Shown: piece after piece, positions 1-5,333 of the stretch
Position numbering within the stretch: the first letter of the stretch is position 1
How the letters are laid out: each line of letters begins with the position of its first letter
NCBI GenBank assembly: GCA_009926245.1
Contig: RFPG01000108.1
Location: 1 to 5,333 of the forward strand
DNA length: 5,333 nt
Reading direction: 5' to 3'
Origin: Sphingobacteriia bacterium
GTDB lineage: Bacteria; Bacteroidota; Bacteroidia; UBA7662
Notes under the pieces: model-generated
Told to the model about the DNA's origin: nothing
What the model saw: only the letters and a program-made list of their open reading frames with translations
Databases searched by the model: none
Made by a program: the position numbers and the translations under genes

Positions 1-195
1 ATTGTTCCAAGCACGGGCCTGAAGTAGATTGGCTTCCGATGCTTCCAAATCAAAATGTGAAGCAACTAACTGTAGGTTTTGCTTGAGCATGAGCGCTTTG
101 GCCTGAACCAGGCTCAACCGGAGCGTGTCTTGACCTGAGGCGTACTTGAAAAAGCAACACCAAAGGACAAGAAACCCCAAGGTCCTTGATCCCAT
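1..195 (-). CDS. TolC-family outer-membrane efflux protein, N-terminal fragment (cut by window edge)
   Basis: Translating the minus strand from the ATG at 195 gives 65 open codons up to the window edge. The protein starts with a signal peptide: a short basic start (MGSRTLG), a hydrophobic core rich in L, V, W, C and F, then a likely signal peptidase I site near YASG/Q at about residue 22. The mature start reads DTLRLSLVQAKALMLKQN, followed by LQLVASHFDLEASEANLLQA and RAWNN. This is the typical first helix region of TolC/CzcC-like proteins (LxLxxAxxLALxxNxxL, then a helix ending in QAR-W-NP). Such proteins form the outer-membrane channel of tripartite exporters, and the NLQL...QAR-W-N wording resembles the heavy-metal (CzcC/CusC-type) branch in Bacteroidota. 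An in-frame stop at 226-228 leaves this ATG as the natural start. No Shine-Dalgarno sequence or good TAnnTTTG element is visible in the short leader. The family call is fairly secure. The substrate is inference, and the RND and adaptor partners would lie outside the window. Confidence 0.8.
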   Translation of the reverse strand, partial: MGSRTLGFLVLWCCFFKYASGQDTLRLSLVQAKALMLKQNLQLVASHFDLEASEANLLQARAWNN

Positions 196-217
196 AAAAA
201 ATGAATTAAAGTGGATG

Positions 218-237
218 AAAACCTGCTAGGAAGCAGG
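218..237 (-). terminator. Candidate intrinsic terminator after the small exported ORF
   Basis: On the minus strand the sequence reads CCTGCT, loop TCCT, AGCAGG, then TTTTC. This is a perfect 6-bp stem with a 4-nt loop followed directly by four T residues. It lies 33 nt downstream of the stop of the ORF at 271-654 and about 20 nt before the start of the TolC-family gene, where a terminator would separate two transcription units. The T-tract is short, so termination may be partial. There is no T-tract on the plus-strand side, which fixes the orientation. Confidence 0.5.
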
Positions 238-270
238 CAAAAGAAAGGGTACGATTCAGCTACAAGAGGC

Positions 271-654
271 CTAAATCAACCAAATGCAAGCTTTTGTAAG
301 GTGTTGCTTGCCAATCCTAAATATGTCGAAAAAAAGGAGGTAACGTTCCGTAATCGCAAGGCGAAGGAAGCTTTTGGATGCGAGAAAAGCGGGACCAAAA
401 AGACCGTAGGAAGCCAATTTGAAAACAGGCATTCCAAGCACATTTGAAATCCGAGGACTGTCCCCGTAGTTCCTGTAGATGCCTCCAAATACAGAGTGAA
501 CGGAAGGCGAAACAATGGTCTGATCGCTTGCTAATGTCTGTTCATAGCCCTGCTCAAGTTCGGACTTCAATACACGAGGTCCATGAACAACCTGACCCTG
601 CAAGAGAACCAAGGCCAGAAAGGCCAAAAATGCTCTAAAAAAAGGGGCCGTCAT
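271..654 (-). CDS. Small unrecognised ORF with signal peptide; possibly a decayed gene
   Basis: The ORF has 127 codons. The first 25 residues form a clear Sec-type signal peptide: MTAPFFRAFLAFLALVLLQG, then QVVHG, with a plausible cleavage after G25. The next stretch, about residues 26-70, is polar and looks like a normal secreted protein (SELEQGYEQTLASDQTIV). The last 50 or so residues turn hydrophobic and basic (FLASKSFLRLAITERYLLFF) and look less like a folded periplasmic protein. That suggests either an odd small exported protein or the 5' remnant of a longer gene that has lost its frame. I recognise no family. Its support as a transcription unit is good: a TATATTTG promoter element sits 7 nt before the ATG and a hairpin terminator follows the stop. 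It starts 28 nt after the isocitrate dehydrogenase stop. The ATG is chosen because it fits both the signal peptide and the promoter. No Shine-Dalgarno is present, and the leader would be almost absent. Confidence 0.45.
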   Translation of the reverse strand: MTAPFFRAFLAFLALVLLQGQVVHGPRVLKSELEQGYEQTLASDQTIVSPSVHSVFGGIYRNYGDSPRISNVLGMPVFKLASYGLFGPAFLASKSFLRLAITERYLLFFDIFRIGKQHLTKACIWLI

Positions 655-661
655 TGCGCTG

Positions 662-669
662 CAAATATA
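662..669 (-). promoter_or_regulatory. Bacteroidota-type -7 element (TATATTTG) for the small exported ORF
   Basis: The minus strand carries TATATTTG, an exact match to the Bacteroidota -7 consensus TAnnTTTG, ending 7 nt before the ATG at 654. The downstream bases are CAGCGCA. No TTG or TTTG is seen at the expected -33 distance, so the match rests on the -7 element alone. If transcription starts a few bases downstream, the mRNA would be leaderless or nearly so. Confidence 0.5.
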
Positions 670-687
670 GAATTATTTTGAATTATT
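670..687. repeat. Short direct repeat GAATTATT x2 at the end of icd and beside the -7 element
   Basis: GAATTATT occurs at 670-677 and again at 680-687, a spacing of 10 bp or about one helical turn. The second copy overlaps the isocitrate dehydrogenase stop codon (683-685). The first directly abuts the TATATTTG element of the next gene. It may help bend DNA or bind a regulator, but an AT-rich intergenic stretch can give this by chance. Confidence 0.3.
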
Positions 688-2116
688 CCCCTTGCCCCAG
701 CGAAAAGGCCTTGACCCCATCAAAAGCATACAAATGCTCGGTTTTGATGAAATCCACCCCGGCCGCTTCGGCCCTTTCAAGCAAGGAAATGACGTCTGCT
801 TTGGCCAAAGTGACACCGTCCGGACCAACAAAGCGACAACGCCAATGGTCGGTGCAAAAGGTTTCGGGGAAACCGCCGGGGTACACCTTGATACCCCGGT
901 TGGTGATCATTTTGAGGCGCAGGGCCTCCTGATCCAAGGGGTGGAGGATTTGAGCCAGGGCTTCGGGATCGTTGCCAGCCCAATGCACAAAGAGATCCAC
1001 CCCAACCAAGGTTTTGGTTTTGGGTGCAGGTCGGCGATAAGGTTGGAGCTGCAAGGGTTTGTCTTCGGCGTATTGGGCCGGTTTGAAATGCTGCGGTTGC
1101 TGCCCCAAGCGGGCGATGACGGCCTGGGCAAAATCAGCGGTGCCTACCTTTTGGTGGCTCAGCCCTTCGGTGTAGATATCGGCGGTGTGTATGCCTGCTT
1201 CGATGGTGCTCAGCCAGGCGTTCTGAATACGTTCGGCCACCTTGGTCTTGCCCAAATGCACCAACATAAGGACCGCACCTTGGAGCAAACCCGAAGGATT
1301 GGCGATTCCCTGACCTGCAATCATTGGCGCAGAGCCGTGGACGGCTTCAAACATCGCACATTGTTCCCCGATATTGGAGGACCCCCCCATGCCCACCGAG
1401 CCGGTGATTTCCGCCGCCACATCGCTGAGGATGTCCCCGTAAAGGTTGGTCGTCACAATCACATCAAAGGCTTCGGGATGCACTGCAACCCGGGCCGTTC
1501 CAATGTCAATAATCCAGTGTTCGTTCTGAATCTGTGGATATTCCGCGGCAATTTCATCAAAAACCTTGTGAAACAAACCATCCGTTTGCTTCATGATATT
1601 GTCTTTGCTGAAGCAACTGACTTTACGCCGACCCTGTTGAACAGCATACTCAAAAGCATAGCGAATAATCTTTTCGCAACCAGGTCGCGAGATCAATTTG
1701 AGGCATTGCACCACCTCATCGGTTTGCTGGTGCTCGATACCGGCGTACAAGTCCTCCTCGTTTTCGCGGACAATCACCAAATCCATCACCGGATGAGAAG
1801 TCTTGACCATAGGATGCAGGCTAAAACAAGGCCGAACATTCGCATAGAGCCCCAAGAACTTACGGGTCGAAACATTCAAACTCTTGTAACCACCGCCTTG
1901 GGGGGTGGTAATGGGCGACTTGAGAAAAACCTTGTTACGACGAATCGTATCCCAGGCCTCGCTGCTGATCCCGGCGGTATTACCCGAGAGGTAAACCTTC
2001 TCACCTACCTCAATAAAATCATAGGTTAAACCAGCTCCGGCCGCTTCCAAAATGGCCAAGGTAGCTTCCATAATTTCAGGACCTATGCCATCTCCTTTGG
2101 CGACCGTAATTCTCAT
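683..2116 (-). CDS. icd: Isocitrate dehydrogenase, Thermus/Bacteroidota type with C-terminal extension
   Basis: This enzyme oxidatively decarboxylates isocitrate to 2-oxoglutarate in the cytoplasmic TCA cycle. The 477 residues form the beta-decarboxylating dehydrogenase fold (about 1-340) plus a C-terminal extension (about 365-477) as in the Thermus enzyme and Bacteroidota homologues. Visible motifs are the N-terminal GDGIGPEIM (8-16); the substrate loop SLNVSTRK (79-86) with Ser83/Arg85 type residues; R95 (NVRP); VREN-EDLYAGIE (116-128) with the catalytic Tyr; catalytic Lys171 in KDNIMKQTDG; the metal-binding TTNLYGDILSD (222-232) with D228 and D232; and the nucleotide loop HGSAPMIAGQGIANPSG (260-276). 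The extension includes PETFCTDHWRCRF and ends near KTEHLYAFDG and SLGQG. Positions 265-266 are Met-Ile, unlike the Lys-Tyr of NADP enzymes or the Asp-Ile of NAD enzymes, so I leave the cofactor open. The ATG at 2116 gives the standard N-terminus and follows a strong promoter by 22 nt. The gene starts 74 nt after the rhodanese stop. Confidence 0.95.
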   Translation of the reverse strand: MRITVAKGDGIGPEIMEATLAILEAAGAGLTYDFIEVGEKVYLSGNTAGISSEAWDTIRRNKVFLKSPITTPQGGGYKSLNVSTRKFLGLYANVRPCFSLHPMVKTSHPVMDLVIVRENEEDLYAGIEHQQTDEVVQCLKLISRPGCEKIIRYAFEYAVQQGRRKVSCFSKDNIMKQTDGLFHKVFDEIAAEYPQIQNEHWIIDIGTARVAVHPEAFDVIVTTNLYGDILSDVAAEITGSVGMGGSSNIGEQCAMFEAVHGSAPMIAGQGIANPSGLLQGAVLMLVHLGKTKVAERIQNAWLSTIEAGIHTADIYTEGLSHQKVGTADFAQAVIARLGQQPQHFKPAQYAEDKPLQLQPYRRPAPKTKTLVGVDLFVHWAGNDPEALAQILHPLDQEALRLKMITNRGIKVYPGGFPETFCTDHWRCRFVGPDGVTLAKADVISLLERAEAAGVDFIKTEHLYAFDGVKAFSLGQGE

Positions 2117-2138
2117 GATCAGGGGTTTTTAGTGAGCA

Positions 2139-2170
2139 CAAAATTACGCCCTGGCTGGCCCCTGCCCAAA
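2139..2170 (-). promoter_or_regulatory. Bacteroidota-type promoter of icd (TTTG, 20 nt, TAATTTTG)
   Basis: The minus strand has TTTG at 2170-2167, a 20-nt spacer, and TAATTTTG at 2146-2139. This fits the Bacteroidota consensus of TTTG near -33 and TAnnTTTG near -7. The -7 element ends 22 nt before the icd ATG, leaving a short leader of about 15-20 nt with no Shine-Dalgarno, as is usual in this phylum. It lies wholly within the 74-nt gap after the rhodanese gene, so icd probably has its own transcript. It is the best promoter match in the window. Confidence 0.7.
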
Positions 2171-2183
2171 CGAAAAAGGCCAG
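2155..2183. repeat. Inverted repeat CTGGCC / GGCCAG between rhodanese gene and icd
   Basis: CTGGCC at 2155-2160 and GGCCAG at 2178-2183 form a 6-bp inverted repeat with a 17-nt loop. It starts 7 nt downstream of the rhodanese stop on the minus strand and encloses the -33 element of the icd promoter. There is no T-tract after it, so it is a poor intrinsic terminator. It could be an operator or a stabilising 3' hairpin, or simply chance. Confidence 0.25.
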
Positions 2184-2190
2184 AAACCTG

Positions 2191-2574
2191 TCATTTTTTG
2201 GGAGCAAGGGCCGCCTTGGCATCCCTGACTTTTTCCCAAGTCCCACCGTTTACGACATCCTTGAAACCGTTGCGAACGAGGATATCCTTGGCCTGGGATG
2301 AACGCATGCCGCTACGGCAAAAGACCACCACGGTTTCATGACCCTTGAATCGACTCAAGGATTGCTCCACCCGATCCAAGGGAATATTCACCGAACCGGG
2401 AACCGAACCAGAGGCAAATTCACCGGGGGTCCGAACGTCAACCAACAAGGCCTTCTTTTGAAGAGCATTCCGCAGGCCCTCGGAATCGCCTTGCGAAAAT
2501 AAAGTTTTGAATATTCCAAACATAAAAAAAGCAATTAAAGCGTAAGTGAGGGTTTTGGGGATGGCTTTTAACAT
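2191..2574 (-). CDS. Membrane-anchored single-domain rhodanese (sulfurtransferase)
   Basis: Rhodaneses move sulfane sulfur from a donor such as thiosulfate to a thiol acceptor through a cysteine persulfide. The 127 residues comprise an N-terminal hydrophobic segment (about 9-26: LTYALIAFFMFGIFKTLF) and one rhodanese domain (about 32-118). Family marks are LLVDVRTPGEFASG (43-56) with the conserved D-R and E; GSVNIPLD (60-67); the active-site loop CRSGMR (86-91) with catalytic Cys86; and the C-terminal NGGTW (109-113). The six-residue loop is the size typical of sulfurtransferases, not the seven-residue Cdc25 phosphatase type. Lys3 and Lys7 precede the membrane segment, so the catalytic domain probably faces the periplasm; a cleaved signal peptide is also possible. 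The ATG at 2574 is 33 nt after the AAA+ stop, with no clear promoter or terminator between, so co-transcription with the AAA+ gene is likely. The physiological sulfur acceptor cannot be read from the sequence. Confidence 0.9.
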   Translation of the reverse strand: MLKAIPKTLTYALIAFFMFGIFKTLFSQGDSEGLRNALQKKALLVDVRTPGEFASGSVPGSVNIPLDRVEQSLSRFKGHETVVVFCRSGMRSSQAKDILVRNGFKDVVNGGTWEKVRDAKAALAPKK

Positions 2575-2607
2575 AGGATATCATTTTAAAAATCGGCCTA
2601 AGGATGG

Positions 2608-4491
2608 TTAGGTTTGCTTCCAGTCCTCCGAAGTGAGGGTCGTGAGGTCGTTGGTTGCTGGATGGTCCATGGTCGACAATCGATTCGAATGGGCCAACAC
2701 CAATTGTTCGAACAAATTGCGTACTTCGCGGGCATTGCCAAAATCAACCCCGGCCCGTGCACAGCGTTGTTCAAAATAATTCAGAAGGAGACCCTTCAAC
2801 ATGGGATCCAAGTTGTATTGACTGGAGGTCGCCATCCGCTCCAGAATTTCGACCATTTGCTCGGCCGAATAATTTGGAAAAACAATCGTGCGCGTAAATC
2901 GGCTGGCCAAACCAGGATTGGAGCCTACAAATCGTTCCATGTCCTCGGTATAGCCGGCCACCACCACCACCAATCGTTTGCGATAATCTTCCATTCGCTT
3001 TAACAAAACTTGTACCGCCTCGTCGCCGTAATGATCCTGACCGCTTTCGGGCGTTAAGCTGTAGGCTTCGTCAATAAAAAGCACCCCATCCAGGGCCTTG
3101 GCAATGACCTCGTCGGTTTTGATGGCGGTTTGACCCGAATAGCCGGCGACCAACCCGCTGCGATCCACCTCCACCAAATGTCCTTTGGACAAAAGCCCCA
3201 ACTCCTTGAGCAAACGGGCGTAGAGCCGGGCCACAGTGGTTTTGCCGGTACCGGGAGCCCCGGTAAAAACGGCATGCAAACCAACTTGGACGGTTTTGAG
3301 TCCGGCCTCCGCCCTGCGCTGTTGCATGCGGACCAAATTGGCCAAATTGATGATCTCGCCCTTGACCGGGTCCAAACCTACCAAATCGTTTAACTCCGCG
3401 AGGGCAGCTTCCCAACCACTTTGGGCAGGTCTGGAAGCTTCCTTGGATTGTTCCCGAGGTCCGTCCTTGCTAGCTTGTTCCGGAGCGGGGGCGGCGACCG
3501 CACCCAAACCGCCGGCTGTGAGGATTTTGTAACACTGATCAAACCAAACTTTATCTTCCAGCGCCCGCAATGTGGCTTCGGCTCCGTCTTCCTGGAGGGT
3601 CATGGTCAGGTAATGGGAATGATCCACCGCATAAAGGTTGGCACCCACGTCTTTGACTTTGTTGGAATCCAAGAGGAGGGCCACCTCATCCGAATGAAAC
3701 AAAAGTTGCTTGGCGTACACGTAGAGACGCCCATCGACGGTTTGTTTGGAACGGCCTTTGACCCGATGCCAACGAGCCGCAGTCACCCCGTACACGGGAT
3801 CCAATTCAAAGGTTTTGAACCCAACATGGAGGAAAAGCCCCACCGGATCCTCCCCGCGACCGGCCCGGTAGATGTTGACCTTCTGCAGGGTTTTGCTAAG
3901 TCGTTCTTTGTCGTAGCCCAAACCAAGAACCTGCAAGAGGAGCGAATAATCCCGAATGATTTGCCACTGCCCATCGTCTAATTTCCCATCCCCCATCCCC
4001 GCCTGCAGCAAGGGGCCCAAGACCGGCTCGGCAAAGCGCTGGACCAAGGGCCCGGTATCCGTTGAGCGAAGCTCAAAGGTCAAGGCCAGGTTTTGAATGT
4101 TCTTGATTTCGGGACCATCGGCACGACCGTCTGCGAAGGCGCGTTCCAACAACCGAGCCATGCCTTGGGTGGCCTTGCGGGTGTCCTCTGCGGTAGGTTG
4201 GTAGGATGGCTCCAAGACCTCTATCCAGGCGCCATAGGTGTCCAAAAGGTTGGCGGGAAATCCTTGTTCCGCAAGTTCGTTCACCAAAAAGTCGATCAGG
4301 CGACGCTTGGTGCGCTGGTGGGGACCCTCGTCCTTGTGTTTTTGCTCCAGGGCCAAAACCCCGGCCACCGACAAGGATTCCAAAGTTGTTTCTTCCAGGT
4401 AGGAACAAAGCGAACGCACAAAATCGCGGGCTCCAGCCCAAGGCATTAGGCCCCGACTACGCAGCGAGGAGGGCAAGCGGTCCCATAACAT
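2608..4491 (-). CDS. CbxX/CfxQ-type AAA+ ATPase with TerB-like and PH-like N-terminal regions
   Basis: AAA+ ATPases of this family remodel partner proteins using ATP; relatives include the Rubisco activase CbbX and the EccA C-terminus. The AAA+ module fills about residues 362-627. It shows Walker A GAPGTGKTT (411-419, Lys417), pore-loop LVAGYSGQTAIKT (447-459, Tyr451), Walker B VLFIDEAYSL (470-479, Asp474/Glu475), sensor-1 region VVVAGYTEDM (509-518), NPGLASRF (525-532) with likely arginine finger Arg531, and sensor-2 GNAREVRNLFE (585-595). All catalytic motifs look intact. The N-terminal half differs from CbbX. Residues about 100-205 are helical with two TerB-like acidic turns (DGRADGPEI and GDGKLDDGQW). 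Residues about 225-320 look like a bacterial PH/GRAM-type beta domain (DGRLYVYAKQLLFHSD). Residues 329-357 are an A/P/K/E/S-rich linker. No Rubisco genes are nearby, so a Rubisco role is unlikely. The gene starts 23 nt after the phosphoesterase stop. The ATG at 4491 is used, but Met16 (4446) is a real alternative because the promoter element lies only 4 nt before 4491. Confidence 0.88.
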   Translation of the reverse strand: MLWDRLPSSLRSRGLMPWAGARDFVRSLCSYLEETTLESLSVAGVLALEQKHKDEGPHQRTKRRLIDFLVNELAEQGFPANLLDTYGAWIEVLEPSYQPTAEDTRKATQGMARLLERAFADGRADGPEIKNIQNLALTFELRSTDTGPLVQRFAEPVLGPLLQAGMGDGKLDDGQWQIIRDYSLLLQVLGLGYDKERLSKTLQKVNIYRAGRGEDPVGLFLHVGFKTFELDPVYGVTAARWHRVKGRSKQTVDGRLYVYAKQLLFHSDEVALLLDSNKVKDVGANLYAVDHSHYLTMTLQEDGAEATLRALEDKVWFDQCYKILTAGGLGAVAAPAPEQASKDGPREQSKEASRPAQSGWEAALAELNDLVGLDPVKGEIINLANLVRMQQRRAEAGLKTVQVGLHAVFTGAPGTGKTTVARLYARLLKELGLLSKGHLVEVDRSGLVAGYSGQTAIKTDEVIAKALDGVLFIDEAYSLTPESGQDHYGDEAVQVLLKRMEDYRKRLVVVVAGYTEDMERFVGSNPGLASRFTRTIVFPNYSAEQMVEILERMATSSQYNLDPMLKGLLLNYFEQRCARAGVDFGNAREVRNLFEQLVLAHSNRLSTMDHPATNDLTTLTSEDWKQT

Positions 4492-4495
4492 TCAC

Positions 4496-4503
4496 CAAAG
4501 ATA
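4496..4503 (-). promoter_or_regulatory. Bacteroidota-type -7 element (TATCTTTG) for the AAA+ gene
   Basis: TATCTTTG on the minus strand matches TAnnTTTG exactly and ends 4 nt before the ATG at 4491. Upstream are two possible -33 elements, TTTG at 4530-4527 (spacer 23 nt) and TTG at 4523-4521 (spacer 17 nt). Both are slightly off the usual distance and both lie inside the end of the phosphoesterase gene. If used, transcription would begin at or just inside the annotated start, implying a leaderless message or translation from Met16. Confidence 0.4.
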
Positions 4504-4514
4504 AGGCGAGGGCC

Positions 4515-5333
4515 CTAAGCCAATTCCAAACAGGTGATTTCGGGGTAAATACCCAAACGCCCTCGAAAGCCTACAAAGCCAAAACCTCGGTTGACATACA
4601 ATTGCTGATCCCCAAACTCGTAATGACCGGCCCAATGCGGGTACACCCAAGAGGCCGGGGACCAACGCCATTGACCCGGGATGTCAATTCCCATTTGCAT
4701 ACCGTGGGTATGCCCACAAAGCGTTAGAGCGATCGAAGGATGCTTTCCCAAGACCTCCAAATCAAAATGCGAAGGATCGTGGGTCAAAAGGATTTTGGGT
4801 GCGGTGGTTGACAAACCCTCCATCGCTTGGGTCAGGTTACCGTAGCGTTTGCCAAAACCGGAGCGACGTCCCCAGTTTTCGCAACCGATCAATTCCAGGA
4901 ACTCCCCGTTTTCACCCTTGATTTGGACGGCCTCGTTGCGAAGGAGCTGCCAACCCAAATCCTTGTGAACCTGTACCATTTGTTCAAAATTGCGAGTCTT
5001 GGCTTGTTCATCGGGCCAGGACCGGTAATCTCCGTAATCGTGGTTCCCCAACACCGAATAAACCCCCATCGGAGCCTTGAGGAGCTTCAGCATCTCCATC
5101 CAAGGCTCTACCTCGTTTGTTTGGGTATTCACCAAGTCCCCGGTAAAAACAATGATATCCGGTTGGAGGTCCAGGATCATCTGCAATCCGCGGCGCACCC
5201 CTTCGGCATCGTCCAAGGAACCCGTATGCAAATCACTGATTTGGACCAAACGCTTTCCACGAAACGACCCTGGCAAATCCTTCAATCGCAACGGTTGACG
5301 GTGCACCCGGTAACGGTAAGCGCTGCCCGATAC
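4515..5333 (-). CDS. Calcineurin-like metallophosphoesterase, 5' end outside the window
   Basis: The enzyme hydrolyses phosphoesters with a two-metal centre. The frame is open to the right edge: nine codons (VSGSAYRYR) precede the GTG at 5306, so that GTG is probably internal and not the start. The 272 visible residues carry the whole set of family motifs, numbered from the edge: QISDLHTGS (Asp34, His36), VFTGDLVN (Asp66), VLGNHDYGDY (Asn97, His98), LLTHDPSHF (His185), and LCGHTHGMQMG (His208, His210). The tail NRGFGFVGFRGRLGIYPEI is the usual C-terminus of the YkuE/YaeI-like group. The start of the visible part (YRYRVHRQPLRLKDLP) matches the short linker that follows N-terminal membrane helices in Bacteroidota relatives, so the missing part probably encodes transmembrane segments, which would make this a membrane-bound enzyme. 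The substrate is unknown; YkuE-like enzymes may act on lipid-linked or cell-surface phosphoesters. It ends 23 nt before the AAA+ start, in the same direction. Confidence 0.9.
   Translation of the reverse strand, partial: VSGSAYRYRVHRQPLRLKDLPGSFRGKRLVQISDLHTGSLDDAEGVRRGLQMILDLQPDIIVFTGDLVNTQTNEVEPWMEMLKLLKAPMGVYSVLGNHDYGDYRSWPDEQAKTRNFEQMVQVHKDLGWQLLRNEAVQIKGENGEFLELIGCENWGRRSGFGKRYGNLTQAMEGLSTTAPKILLTHDPSHFDLEVLGKHPSIALTLCGHTHGMQMGIDIPGQWRWSPASWVYPHWAGHYEFGDQQLYVNRGFGFVGFRGRLGIYPEITCLELA

Noticed and set aside
330..345. Strong Shine-Dalgarno-like AGGAGGT on the plus strand
   Set aside because: No start codon follows at a suitable distance, and no other gene here uses a Shine-Dalgarno. It sits inside the minus-strand ORF, so it is likely chance.
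211..638. Two adjoining plus-strand ORFs (211-447 and 444-638) overlapping the small exported ORF
   Set aside because: The translations are basic and low in structure, with no recognisable family, promoter or signal peptide. The minus-strand ORF has a signal peptide, a promoter element and a terminator.
692..2029. 445-codon plus-strand ORF opposite icd
   Set aside because: It lies entirely antisense to a clear isocitrate dehydrogenase, shows no family motifs, and is explained by the codon usage of the true gene leaving the opposite frame open.
2608..4491. CbbX Rubisco activase
   Set aside because: The AAA+ module is of this family, but the protein is about twice the length of CbbX, has extra N-terminal domains, and no Rubisco or Calvin-cycle gene is nearby.
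4509..4516. Perfect 8-bp palindrome AGGGCCCT at the end of the phosphoesterase gene
   Set aside because: Without a loop or T-tract it is not a terminator, and an isolated 8-bp palindrome overlapping a stop codon is expected by chance.
5304..5306. GTG as the start of the metallophosphoesterase
   Set aside because: The frame stays open upstream to the window edge, and the upstream residues (YRYR before VHRQPLRL) fit the conserved linker of this family, so the true start lies outside the window.

Overview
The window looks like a chromosomal segment of a member of the Bacteroidota with roughly 50% G+C. Three things point there. First, the isocitrate dehydrogenase carries the C-terminal extension I associate with Thermus and Bacteroidota enzymes. 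Second, three upstream regions contain the Bacteroidota -7 promoter element TAnnTTTG. Third, none of the starts has a convincing Shine-Dalgarno sequence. I cannot name a genus from this sequence.

Every gene I accept lies on the minus strand, so transcription runs from high to low coordinates. In that order the window holds: the C-terminal 272 residues of a calcineurin-like metallophosphoesterase (4515-5333, 5' end cut by the window); a 627-residue CbxX/CfxQ-type AAA+ ATPase with an unusual N-terminal half that looks TerB-like and then PH/GRAM-like (2608-4491); a membrane-anchored single-domain rhodanese (2191-2574); a 477-residue isocitrate dehydrogenase (683-2116); a small unrecognised ORF with a signal peptide (271-654); and the first 65 codons of a TolC-family outer-membrane efflux protein (1-195, running off the left edge).

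The phosphoesterase, AAA+ ATPase and rhodanese are separated by only 23 and 33 nt and could be co-transcribed. The AAA+ gene also has its own TATCTTTG element, and isocitrate dehydrogenase has a very good promoter (TTTG, 20 nt, TAATTTTG). The small exported ORF has a TATATTTG element just upstream and a compact hairpin plus T-tract downstream, so it looks like its own transcription unit. Gene-free stretches are all under 80 nt.

The items most worth a second look are the domain architecture of the AAA+ protein, the cofactor-specificity residues of the isocitrate dehydrogenase (Met-Ile where Lys-Tyr or Asp-Ile would be expected), and the orphan exported ORF. I see no CRISPR array, tRNA, rRNA or insertion sequence. 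No complete new system can be demonstrated from this window alone.
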